Of a DNA stretch of 23,442 bases, positions 15,882-23,193 are shown piece by piece. The translations under genes and the position numbers were made by a program. Numbering within the stretch: position 1 is the stretch's first letter; each line of letters begins with the position of its first letter. The DNA comes from DATCLA01 sp036564195 (GTDB taxonomy: Bacteria; Bacillota; UBA4882; UBA8346): positions 1 through 23,442 of the forward strand of contig DATCLA010000127.1 in NCBI GenBank assembly GCA_036564195.1. The letters run 5' to 3'. The notes beneath the pieces are model-generated. The model worked only from the letters and a program-made list of their open reading frames with translations, did not search any database and was not told the origin of the DNA.

Positions 15882-17018
15882 TCAACCTCTTTTCCGACAG
15901 GCCCTTTGTAGCCTGGCGCTGACCGCCGGGTCTGCAATCTCAAAGTCAAGATTTAAAATATAGCATTTAACATCATTACTTTGAAAATTCACCTGATAGG
16001 TAATTAACTTGGCCGCGTCCTTCGCCGTTATTAAGACCTCATTTACCCGGGCTGATTTTAAAGCAGCGATTAACTCCTCAACTTCAGCGTCATTCCAAAG
16101 ATGATGATCCGGGTAAGCCTGAAAGTAGACAAGCTCCGCCCCTAACGACTGCACTGCTTTTTGCAGTTGGCCCGGGTTGCCGATGGCCGTCACCAGCCCG
16201 ATCCGGCGTTGCTTTAAAAAACGATCTGCCGCCAAAGTTACCGCCCCACCGGTTCCCCAATCCGCCAATGGGGTAACGGTGGAGTTTACTGCCCAGACTC
16301 GTGCAATCAATACCTGAGGTTGATAACGTTTTACGGTAGCGGTTAGCAGCGCCAGATCTGCCGGGTCTACCTGTTGCGTCCGGGTTAATAAGACAATCTC
16401 CGCCCGCCTTAAGGCAGTTAACGGTTCCCGCAGCAAACCCCGGGGCAACAGGTGCCGGTTATCGAAAGGATCCACCGCGTCCAGTAAGATCAGATCCAAT
16501 TGGCGTTTCAGGCGGAAAAATTGAAAGCCGTCATCCAACACAAACACATCAATCGTTGGATCCGCCGCTAAAGCTGCCAGTCCCATCCGGTAACGGTCCC
16601 GGCCAACCGCAATCATGGTTTCCGGTAACAATCGCGCCAGCAGATAAGGTTCATCCCCGGTTTCCTCAGCGGTAAGCCCGGTTAAAGTTTTGTTAGTAAT
16701 TAACCGACCCTTCTTTTGGAATTTGCCTCCGTAACCCCGGGTCAAAACCGCCGGTCGAAATCCGGCTGAACGTAGAATGGTAACGAGCCAGACCACCGTC
16801 GGTGTTTTCCCGGTACCGCCTACCGTCAGGTTACCGACACTGACTACCGGTACGGGCAGTTGCTTTCTTGGTGTCAAAAAGTAAGTAAGTTTCAAAAGCA
16901 AACAATAGATTATTTCCAAAATTTCCAGGCAAAACAGGACAAAGCCAGCAGCAAAACCGGTCCGCTCTCCCCGGACTACTTTAAGAATATAAGTTAACAG
17001 ATACGCCTCAGCTTTCAA
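15882..17018 (-). CDS. lpxK: Tetraacyldisaccharide 4'-kinase (lipid A 4'-kinase)
   Basis: LpxK phosphorylates the 4' position of the lipid A disaccharide at the inner membrane. The 378-residue product has an N-terminal hydrophobic membrane-binding region (about 22-50), the Walker-type VSVGNLTVGGTGKTP (GGTGKT at 67-72), LTRGYGGK and FVLDDGFQ (DDGFQH-like), all hallmarks of LpxK. The start codon is TTG at 17018, overlapping the waaA stop. GGAGG lies ten bases upstream. The length agrees with the family, so the unusual start is accepted. Confidence 0.94.
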   Translation of the reverse strand: MKAEAYLLTYILKVVRGERTGFAAGFVLFCLEILEIIYCLLLKLTYFLTPRKQLPVPVVSVGNLTVGGTGKTPTVVWLVTILRSAGFRPAVLTRGYGGKFQKKGRLITNKTLTGLTAEETGDEPYLLARLLPETMIAVGRDRYRMGLAALAADPTIDVFVLDDGFQFFRLKRQLDLILLDAVDPFDNRHLLPRGLLREPLTALRRAEIVLLTRTQQVDPADLALLTATVKRYQPQVLIARVWAVNSTVTPLADWGTGGAVTLAADRFLKQRRIGLVTAIGNPGQLQKAVQSLGAELVYFQAYPDHHLWNDAEVEELIAALKSARVNEVLITAKDAAKLITYQVNFQSNDVKCYILNLDFEIADPAVSARLQRACRKRG

Positions 17019-18313
17019 CCGGCAGCAGCCTCCAGTAACGCTGCAACAGCTTGGGCAGTCTTCCCGGCAGCACCTTGATTGGCCAATACCGCCTTACGGG
17101 CAGCAGCAGCCCGTTTTTGATAAGTCGGTACATCTGCTACCAGTTCCCGAATGGCCGTTACCAGATCTGTCTGGTCTTTAACGGTAAATCCGGCCTCCGC
17201 CTCTTCCAACAGACGTTGGCTTTCCCTGGTCTTATGCATGTACGGACCATAGAGCACCGGTTTGGCCTGGACCGCTGCTTCTAAAACATTATGGCCGCCG
17301 ATGGGAACCAGGCTCCCCCCGACAAAAATCACTTCGGCCACAGCATAGGCCAGTCCCAGTTCCCCAAAGGTGTCCAATAATAATACTTGCGGGACTTGCG
17401 AGGCTAATTCGGCCTCTCCGGCGGAACGCCGGACAAAACTCAATCCGGCTTCTTGCAACAAAGCTGCCACTTCCGAAGCACGTTCCGGATGGCGCGGGGC
17501 CAGTATCATTTTATATTGTCCGTCAGCAGCCAATTCACAAAAAGCGTTGATCACAATTTCTTCTTCCCCTTTATGAGTACTGGCGGCCACAAAGATCCGG
17601 TCTTTTGCATCCCAACCATATTGCCTGAGAAAGGTCTGTTTCTCTTCCTGACTGAACTCGGGATAATTCTGGTCAAATTTAGCATTACCGGTAACCCTAA
17701 TCCGCTCCAGCACTGCTCCCAGCTTACCAATGCGGTTGGCATCCTCAACGCTCTGCATGGCTAACAAGTCCACTTGTTCCAGGACTTCACGGGTAAAACC
17801 GGTAAAACGTTGGTAGCGCCGGAACGACCGGTCGCTTACCAAACCGTTAACAATAGCCATTTTTACTCCGGCCAGCCGACAGTAACGAATCACATTAGGC
17901 CAGATTTCCGCCTCCAGCATCAAAAACAGCTCCGGTTTGATCTGGCTGATAAACCGTTTCACAACCCAAGGCAGATCGTAGGGGAAATAAGCTAAAATAA
18001 CTGTCTTGCCCAACAGCTTTTCAGCCATGGCCTGTCCGGTAGGAGTAGTAGTAGTTAGGACTACGGCGTGGTCAGGCAGGAGGCGCCGGAGTTCTTTTAA
18101 AATAATCGCAGCGACCACCACTTCGCCCACGGAGACCGCCTGCAACCAGATTACCGGTTTCCCTGCCAACCGTTGCAATTGGGTAACGGTAAGTCTACGA
18201 AAGTGCGCCAGCGCCGGTCGGCCGATCATTAACCGATACAACAGGAAAAACGGTAAAACAGTCAACGTAATCAGCAGCAACAACAAGTTATATAAGAAAT
18301 AATTTAAAGTCAT
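17015..18313 (-). CDS. waaA: 3-deoxy-D-manno-octulosonic acid transferase (Kdo transferase)
   Basis: WaaA (KdtA) adds Kdo from CMP-Kdo to the lipid A precursor. The 432-residue product has an N-terminal membrane anchor (about 5-25), WLQAVSVGEV, LMLEAEIWPN (usually LMETELWPN) and, in the GT-B C-terminal half, FVGGSLVPIGGHNVLEAA, the clearest signature of the family. The frame is open 23 codons further to 18382. The ATG at 18313 overlaps the stop of the upstream acyltransferase gene (ATGA), has AAGGG just upstream and matches the normal N-terminus. How many Kdo residues it transfers cannot be told from sequence. Confidence 0.95.
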   Translation of the reverse strand: MTLNYFLYNLLLLLITLTVLPFFLLYRLMIGRPALAHFRRLTVTQLQRLAGKPVIWLQAVSVGEVVVAAIILKELRRLLPDHAVVLTTTTPTGQAMAEKLLGKTVILAYFPYDLPWVVKRFISQIKPELFLMLEAEIWPNVIRYCRLAGVKMAIVNGLVSDRSFRRYQRFTGFTREVLEQVDLLAMQSVEDANRIGKLGAVLERIRVTGNAKFDQNYPEFSQEEKQTFLRQYGWDAKDRIFVAASTHKGEEEIVINAFCELAADGQYKMILAPRHPERASEVAALLQEAGLSFVRRSAGEAELASQVPQVLLLDTFGELGLAYAVAEVIFVGGSLVPIGGHNVLEAAVQAKPVLYGPYMHKTRESQRLLEEAEAGFTVKDQTDLVTAIRELVADVPTYQKRAAAARKAVLANQGAAGKTAQAVAALLEAAAG

Positions 18314-18996
18314 TCGCCCTTGAGCCATTTCTGCAATTCCTCTTCTCCGCGCCGGTTTGCCAAATGAATGGCTGCTTGCCAACGTTCTTTTTCTGCTTCC
18401 AACCGGGTTTCGTTCAATTCCCCTCTAATAAAAATGGGCTCGCCAAAGTAAGCCACCCCTCGGGCAAACGGTTTGGGGATTTCAAACTTGTCCCAACTGC
18501 GCCTGGAGACCCATTTCCGGTCATAGACAAAGGCCACCGGAAAAATCGGCGCTCCGGTCTTTTGGGCTAAATACAAACCGCCCGGCTCAATGTGATAAAT
18601 TGGTCCTTTCGGACCGTCCGGAGTTAAGGCCAGCCCAGCACCTTTCTTTAACACCCGTAAGAGTTCAATTAAACCCCGCACCGCCCCCCGGGAACTCGAA
18701 CCCCGGATAATCTGCCAACCAAAGCGGCGCATAATCGAGCTGGAATAATCCCCATCCCTGCTGAGGCTGGACAAAATATAATAACCGCAATTTTTAAAGA
18801 AGAAAAAACCCGTCAGTTGCTGGCCATGCCAACAGGACATGATAAATCCTTCTTTGCCGTGGTATTGATCAAGCTGGGCGCGGCCGATTACCCGAAAACG
18901 CAGAGTTTTAGCTAACAGATAGATTAAAATATAAGCTAGATTTAATTGTAATTTGAACTTCCAATTTTCATAGTATGGTTTAATCGGTCGGTTCAT
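18310..18996 (-). CDS. DUF374 family lysophospholipid acyltransferase-like protein
   Basis: The 228-residue product belongs to the DUF374 branch of the LPLAT acyltransferases. It has an N-terminal hydrophobic segment (about 15-35), SCWHGQQL with the conserved histidine, SLSRDGDYSS, RGSSSRGAVRGL, and the characteristic LTPDGPKGP. Such genes are commonly found next to waaA in Gram-negative-type LPS clusters; the acyl acceptor is not established here. The frame opens at a TTG (19011). AAGGA seven bases before the ATG at 18996 selects the shorter form. It is the first gene of the LPS operon. Confidence 0.88.
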   Translation of the reverse strand: MNRPIKPYYENWKFKLQLNLAYILIYLLAKTLRFRVIGRAQLDQYHGKEGFIMSCWHGQQLTGFFFFKNCGYYILSSLSRDGDYSSSIMRRFGWQIIRGSSSRGAVRGLIELLRVLKKGAGLALTPDGPKGPIYHIEPGGLYLAQKTGAPIFPVAFVYDRKWVSRRSWDKFEIPKPFARGVAYFGEPIFIRGELNETRLEAEKERWQAAIHLANRRGEEELQKWLKGE

Positions 18997-19050
18997 ACAC
19001 AATTCCTTCAAAATTAGTCCTTTGACGATCGCAAGCCTATAATTTATATT

Positions 19051-19079
19051 ATTTTACCATAATCATTTAACAATGTTAA
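19051..19079 (-). promoter_or_regulatory. Promoter of the LPS operon with overlapping palindrome
   Basis: TTAACA (19079-19074) and TAAAAT (19056-19051) are spaced by 17 bases. The 13-base sequence TTAACAATGTTAA (19067-19079) is a perfect 6-bp inverted repeat around one base. It covers the -35 box, so it could be an operator. Transcription would start near 19044, some 48 bases before the first start codon. Confidence 0.6.
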
Positions 19080-19156
19080 GCTGCGATATGCTCAGTTCGT
19101 CAAACTTTTCTGTAATTTATTGCTGTTTTTTCAATGATTAGGATGTTTGGAGCTTT

Positions 19157-19190
19157 AAAAACCGGAAACACTTTGAAAAAGTTTCCGGTT
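19157..19190 (-). terminator. Intrinsic terminator after the aroF-tyrA-PHP operon
   Basis: On the minus strand AACCGGAAAC (19190-19181) pairs perfectly with GTTTCCGGTT (19169-19160) around an 11-base loop and runs into TTTTTAAA. It lies about 37 bases beyond the stop codon of the PHP gene. Confidence 0.88.
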
Positions 19191-19226
19191 AGAAATAGAA
19201 TATATCGCTGTAAGTACGGCACAGCT

Positions 19227-20018
19227 TTAATTAAACGGCAAACTGTAGACCTGAGCTTCCCCCAAAGGTTGGCCGGGTCGGCCGTGATAATCCGAACCGC
19301 CGGTGATAATTAAACCAAACTCTGTGGCAAACTGTAAATACTTTTTAACCATCTCCGGTGTATGTGTTGGGTAATAAACCTCCAGTCCCTTCAGTCCAAA
19401 GTCTACCAATTGACGGATAACTACATCTACCCCACCCCGGCCTGGATGGGCCAATACCGGTACCCCGCCGCAAGCATTGATCAACTCTATGGCTTCCCTA
19501 GTTTCAATCTCCCGGTGCGGTACATAAGCAATTCCCTCACTGCCCAAGTAATATTCGAAACTCTGCTTACGCCGGAGCGGATCAATCAGTCCACGGCGTT
19601 CCATGGCTGTAAAAACCTGAGTACGGCCAATAAACCTGCTGTTGGCTAATGTCTGAACTTCGCTCCATTGCAACGGGATCCCCCGGCGATTCAGCCGTTT
19701 GACAATCTCCTGAACCCGGCCAACCCGCGCCGCTAAAATCGCTTCCAATTTCCTAACTAAAGTCGGTTCCCGGTAATTTAGATTATACCCTAATATATGA
19801 GCTTCAATCTTACCGAAATCGGTAGTTAGTTCAATTCCCGGGATCACCGGCAAATTCTGTTGCTGTCCGGCAGCAACTGCCTCAGGTAACCCGTCCACTG
19901 TATCATGGTCGGTTAAGGCAATCCCGGTTAACCCTTGAGCGATTGCTTCTATCACCAGTTGTCCGGGAGTTAAAGCCCCGTCGGAATAGATTGAATGTAC
20001 ATGCAGATCAAAACCCAT
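19227..20018 (-). CDS. PHP-domain metal-dependent phosphatase (RNase AM/TrpH-like)
   Basis: The 263-residue product starts with the PHP motif DLHVHSIYSDG (His6, His8, Asp13). It continues with LTDHDTVDG, a glutamate in IPGIELTTDF, PVLAHPGR and the terminal SDYHG, which together bind a trinuclear metal site. Proteins of this length and order include 3',5'-nucleoside bisphosphate (pAp-type) phosphatases and the YciV/TrpH group; that assignment is by family resemblance. The frame is open 66 codons further, but inside tyrA. GGAG eight bases before the ATG at 20018, within the tyrA end, sets the start. It is coupled to tyrA, the stop and start being one base apart. Confidence 0.88.
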   Translation of the reverse strand: MGFDLHVHSIYSDGALTPGQLVIEAIAQGLTGIALTDHDTVDGLPEAVAAGQQQNLPVIPGIELTTDFGKIEAHILGYNLNYREPTLVRKLEAILAARVGRVQEIVKRLNRRGIPLQWSEVQTLANSRFIGRTQVFTAMERRGLIDPLRRKQSFEYYLGSEGIAYVPHREIETREAIELINACGGVPVLAHPGRGGVDVVIRQLVDFGLKGLEVYYPTHTPEMVKKYLQFATEFGLIITGGSDYHGRPGQPLGEAQVYSLPFN

Positions 20019-20019
20019 C

Positions 20020-21120
20020 TCATCGTCTCCAAACTTTAAATCCATGTTTACTAAGCAACGCCACCGCCCGTTCCACCGCCGTATCGTTCTCAAACGCCAG
20101 CCGGAGTGTACCGCCGGTCCCCTCCCGGATCCGCAAGATCTCAATGTCTTTGATATTAATCTGTGCCTGGGATAAATAGCGTAATACTTCTTCGATGGTT
20201 CCGGGGCGGTCCTCAATGGTCACCACCATTTCATAGAGCGATGATAAGAGCCCTTTATGCTTCGTCGGAATCTGTAAACGGACCTCGCGGGCTTGCTCCA
20301 ACAGGCTGACCAAGCCTTCCCGATCATCATCGGCTACCATTTGATGCACTGCTTTCAACTGTGCCTCAAACTGTTCCAGAGCTTCCAGGACTTTAACACG
20401 GTTACCGCGGATAATCCCTTCCCAAAGACTGGGAGAACCGGTTGCGATCCGGGTTGTATCGCGAAATCCGCCCGCTGCCAAAGCCAAAGTACCGGGATGA
20501 GCCGCTTCTGCCATCCCTGCGGTCAGCGCCAGGACTACTGCGACCAAGTGCGGCAGATGGGAGACCATTCCTACAATCCAGTCGTGTTCCGCCGCATCCA
20601 AATAGATCAACTGTGCTCCGGCCTGGCTGACCAGTGACGCTACTTTGGCGGTAACCGTCTCCGGGTTACGCTGATCCCGGATAATAATATAAGCGGCATT
20701 TTCAAATAAAAACGGATCAATGGCGTTAATTCCCTGTTGCTCGGAACCGGTCATCGGATGACCGGGCACAAAATAGTAATTCGAAGGCAAAAACGTAAAA
20801 ACCTCTTCAATAATGCGTTCCTTAATGCTGCCCAAATCCGAGAAGATCGTACCCGGAACAGCATAAGGCAGACAATCCCGGATCATTTGGGGAATTGTCG
20901 TCACCGGAGTTGCAATAAAGATATATTGAGAGGCGGCGACCGCTGCTCCCAGAGTCGCCGGCATCCAAGTGATTGCCCCCTGGCGATAAGCCTGCACTAT
21001 TACCTCCGGGTTCCGGTCCCACCCTGTAACTTCCCAGCCATTACGCACCAGGGCACAGCCTAACGATCCGCCCATCAGCCCCAGACCAATTACTGCCACC
21101 CGTCCCCGAGCAGCCGGCAT
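20020..21120 (-). CDS. tyrA: Prephenate dehydrogenase with C-terminal ACT domain
   Basis: TyrA oxidatively decarboxylates prephenate to 4-hydroxyphenylpyruvate on the tyrosine branch. The 366-residue product has the NAD(P) loop VIGLGLMGGSLG (glycines 12, 14, 17), the prephenate site VPGHPMTGSEQQG (His121) and MVSHLPHLVA. It ends in an ACT domain (about 296-366; MVVTIEDRPGTIEEVLRYL). ACT domains in this position usually sense tyrosine, so feedback inhibition is likely but inferred. Its ATG overlaps the aroF stop codon by one base (TGATG), so translation is coupled to aroF. There is no chorismate mutase domain, so that activity must come from elsewhere. Confidence 0.95.
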   Translation of the reverse strand: MPAARGRVAVIGLGLMGGSLGCALVRNGWEVTGWDRNPEVIVQAYRQGAITWMPATLGAAVAASQYIFIATPVTTIPQMIRDCLPYAVPGTIFSDLGSIKERIIEEVFTFLPSNYYFVPGHPMTGSEQQGINAIDPFLFENAAYIIIRDQRNPETVTAKVASLVSQAGAQLIYLDAAEHDWIVGMVSHLPHLVAVVLALTAGMAEAAHPGTLALAAGGFRDTTRIATGSPSLWEGIIRGNRVKVLEALEQFEAQLKAVHQMVADDDREGLVSLLEQAREVRLQIPTKHKGLLSSLYEMVVTIEDRPGTIEEVLRYLSQAQINIKDIEILRIREGTGGTLRLAFENDTAVERAVALLSKHGFKVWRR

Positions 21121-22133
21121 CAGAGTTCCCGTCCTATCGCCGCTACAACCGGGTTGAGTTGAGTCATAAAATTTTCAAATAGCGGGAAATTGAGTGATTG
21201 AGGCCCGTCGGATAAGGCGCTTTCCGGATCCGGGTGGACCTCGACAATCAGCCCATCTGCTCCGGCCGCCACCGCCGCCCGGCTCAAAGGAAACACCAAC
21301 TGGCGTTTTCCAGTGCCGTGACTGGGATCGGCGATCACCGGTAGATGACTCAAGCTGTGGACCAAGGGGATTGCACTTATGTCTAAAGTATTGCGGGTGG
21401 CAGTTTCATAAGTACGGATTCCCCGTTCACAAAGGACCACCTGGTAATTGCCTTCGCTTAAAATATATTCGGCCGCCATTAACCATTCCTCGATAGTAGC
21501 AGCTAAACCTCGTTTTAACAATACGGGTTTTTTGGCTTTTCCTACTTCCTTTAATAAGGTAAAGTTTTGCATATTACGGGCGCCGATTTGCAGCATATCG
21601 GCATATTCGGCTACCAGTTCCACATCTTTAGGATTGACCACCTCGGTTACAAAGGGAAGCCCTACTTCGTTGCTGGCTTCACTTAATATTTTCAAGCCTC
21701 TTGCTTCCAGACCTTGAAACGCATATGGAGAAGTCCGTGGTTTAAAAGCGCCGCCACGCAACATGGCAGCACCGGCCTTTTTAACTGCCTGAGCAGTTTG
21801 AAACATCTGTTCCTCTGTTTCCACTGCGCACGGCCCGGCAATCACTACCAGCTTAGGCCCACCAAAAACGACCCCTTTTATAGACACTAAGGTGCGGTCC
21901 TTCTTAAATTCACAGCTGGCTAATTTAAACGGCTGTAAAATCGGAACCACTTTTTCCACGCCATCCATTGCCTCAATGGATTCCATGATGCCGGGAAGCT
22001 TTTCCCCGATAGCCCCGATTATGGTCCGTTCGACACCTTGGGACAGATGGATCCCAAAGCCATTTTGGATTAACTTCTCTTTAACCCGTTCCAGTTGGGC
22101 TTGTGAAGCCCCGGTGTTCATCACGACAATCAT
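21120..22133 (-). CDS. aroF: 3-deoxy-7-phosphoheptulonate synthase (DAHP synthase), type I-beta with ferredoxin-like domain
   Basis: This is the first step of the shikimate pathway, joining phosphoenolpyruvate and erythrose-4-phosphate. The 337-residue product has an N-terminal ferredoxin-like regulatory domain (about 1-70), as in Thermotoga-type enzymes. The barrel then carries VVIAGPCAVET (Cys102), RGGAFKPRTSPYAFQGL, LLKRG and PVIADPSHGTGKR. The regulatory domain suggests feedback by an aromatic amino acid, most often tyrosine, which fits its coupling to tyrA. AGGAGG seven bases upstream supports the ATG at 22133. A small reading frame upstream ends inside this ribosome binding site. Confidence 0.96.
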   Translation of the reverse strand: MIVVMNTGASQAQLERVKEKLIQNGFGIHLSQGVERTIIGAIGEKLPGIMESIEAMDGVEKVVPILQPFKLASCEFKKDRTLVSIKGVVFGGPKLVVIAGPCAVETEEQMFQTAQAVKKAGAAMLRGGAFKPRTSPYAFQGLEARGLKILSEASNEVGLPFVTEVVNPKDVELVAEYADMLQIGARNMQNFTLLKEVGKAKKPVLLKRGLAATIEEWLMAAEYILSEGNYQVVLCERGIRTYETATRNTLDISAIPLVHSLSHLPVIADPSHGTGKRQLVFPLSRAAVAAGADGLIVEVHPDPESALSDGPQSLNFPLFENFMTQLNPVVAAIGREL

Positions 22134-22144
22134 TTGATTTCCTC

Positions 22145-22273
22145 CTACCGTCCTACCAAATTACCTCGGCAACTTGAAAATATGTTTCCAAGGTTGCAAA
22201 TATTATAGCAGCAGCGGGTAGGTTTGTAAATGGCCAACCGGTTAAAAACAGACAGGTAGGTATAAAAAGGCAT
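22145..22273 (-). CDS. Possible 42-residue aromatic-rich upstream peptide of aroF
   Basis: An ATG at 22273 follows a near-perfect Shine-Dalgarno AAGGAGG (22287-22281) with seven bases between. The frame begins MPFYTYLSVFNRLAIY, five of whose 16 residues are Phe or Tyr. It later has four cysteines and ends at TAG 22147-22145. The AG of that stop codon begins the aroF ribosome binding site, so translation could be coupled to aroF. Against a real gene: the aroF promoter at 22230-22202 lies inside it, an aroQ terminator lies just upstream, and no terminator follows it as classical attenuation would need. It may be a leader peptide or chance. Confidence 0.35.
   Translation of the reverse strand: MPFYTYLSVFNRLAIYKPTRCCYNICNLGNIFSSCRGNLVGR
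22202..22230 (-). promoter_or_regulatory. Promoter of aroF-tyrA-PHP
   Basis: TTTACA (22230-22225) and TATAAT (22207-22202) are separated by 17 bases on the minus strand. The start would be near 22196. The transcript would begin in an imperfect hairpin (GCAAC...GTTGC, about 22198-22169), leaving a leader of about 60 bases before aroF. Confidence 0.72.
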
Positions 22274-22289
22274 TAAAAAACCTCCTTTT

Positions 22290-22327
22290 AAAAATATTCC
22301 CAGTACTTTGGTTACTGGGAATATTTT
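22290..22327 (-). terminator. Intrinsic terminator after aroQ
   Basis: A perfect 15-bp stem (22327-22313 with 22305-22291; CAGTA/TACTG nearest the seven-base loop) ends on the minus strand in TATTTTT. It begins about 21 bases beyond the aroQ stop codon. Part of the T tract is within the stem, so readthrough is possible. Confidence 0.8.
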
Positions 22328-22348
22328 AATCAAGAAATTTTGTTCTGA

Positions 22349-22807
22349 TTAAAACTGCTTGGATTTTTTCTGCTCCGTTAGGTAATAATGAAGTGCCCTC
22401 AATCCTAATAAGTAACTGTTGATTCCAAGACCGGAGATCTGGCCAATACAGGCCGAAACAATCACCGATTCATGTCGGAACGGTTCCCGGGCATGAATAT
22501 TGGTGAGATGTATTTCAATCGTTGGCAAACCAACTGCGGCGATTGCATCACGAAGTGAGTAGCAATAATGGGTAAGGGCGCCCGGATTAAGCAGAATCGC
22601 GTCCGCCCAACCCGACTCCTCCTGAATCCAATCCACCAATTGACCTTCCCAATTGGTTTGATAAATTTTCAGTTCAACCTCCAGTTCTAAAGCCAGTTCT
22701 TTTAAGGCTATGTTTACGTCATTTAAAGTAAACGTTCCATAAACCGTCGGTTCCCGTTTTCCCAGCCAATTCAGGTTGGGACCATGTAATACCAGAATGT
22801 TATACAT
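22349..22807 (-). CDS. aroQ: 3-dehydroquinate dehydratase, type II
   Basis: AroQ dehydrates 3-dehydroquinate to 3-dehydroshikimate as a small dodecameric enzyme. The 152-residue product has the signature ILVLHGPNLNWLGKREPTVYG, with catalytic Arg18 and Tyr23. NPGALTHYCYSLRDAI and EIHLTNIHAREPFRHESV (with the catalytic histidine) follow. The frame is open nine codons further to 22834. GGAGG seven bases before the ATG at 22807 and the family start MYNILVLHGPNLN fix the shorter form. It has its own promoter and terminator and belongs functionally with aroF and tyrA downstream. Confidence 0.96.
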   Translation of the reverse strand: MYNILVLHGPNLNWLGKREPTVYGTFTLNDVNIALKELALELEVELKIYQTNWEGQLVDWIQEESGWADAILLNPGALTHYCYSLRDAIAAVGLPTIEIHLTNIHAREPFRHESVIVSACIGQISGLGINSYLLGLRALHYYLTEQKKSKQF

Positions 22808-23193
22808 TTCGTTTCCTCCATCTGATCCTACCATTCTACCTTGAAACTACTTATGGAAATTTTTACAACAAAAAACTAGTAGCATATATTATACAAGATC
22901 GATACAAATTTGTATAGATTGTTTTACGTTAAGCTGGTAGCAACTTTTTGTAGGATAATTTAATTTTGAGCATCCTTTTAGATTAACAATTAGAGAATAT
23001 TACTTTCATTTTAAATTCTTTTTAACCGATCTAACCCGGAAACTATCTTCCCTTGCCTTAAGATTAGAATATTATCAATTTATTCTTTCCAACTTGCTTG
23101 AACTCGTGATTTACCTTTTGACAAAGAAGGAATTGTTGCGAAAATGAGGAAGCAGTATATTAAAATTCTGATAATTCTGGGGGTGTTTTCTCA
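22808..23193. other. Intergenic region between aroQ and the MBL-fold gene
   Basis: This 386-base AT-rich stretch holds the aroQ ribosome binding site and promoter at its left. At its right is the ribosome binding site TGGGGGTG (23178-23184) of the plus-strand gene. A weak plus-strand promoter is possible, TTGACA (23118-23123) with GAAAAT (23140-23145) 16 bases on, or TATATT at 23157. I see no RNA gene, repeat family or coding sequence between 22920 and 23110. Confidence 0.6.
22888..22916 (-). promoter_or_regulatory. Promoter of aroQ overlapped by a 14-bp palindrome
   Basis: TATACA (22916-22911) and TATAAT (22893-22888) are spaced by 17 bases. The -35 box and spacer overlap the perfect palindrome ATACAAATTTGTAT (22902-22915). 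A further ATACAA half-site lies at 22891-22896. The arrangement looks like an operator, but the regulator is unknown. Confidence 0.6.

Noticed and set aside
18314..18382. 23-codon N-terminal extension of WaaA
   Set aside because: It lies inside the DUF374 gene, and the ATGA overlap with a ribosome binding site at 18313 matches the normal start.
20019..20216. 66-codon extension of the PHP protein into tyrA
   Set aside because: It is the tyrA C-terminal coding sequence in another frame; the PHP motif begins just after the ATG at 20018.
22134..22290. Classical Phe/Tyr attenuation of aroF
   Set aside because: The only strong terminator lies upstream of the candidate leader peptide, not between it and aroF.
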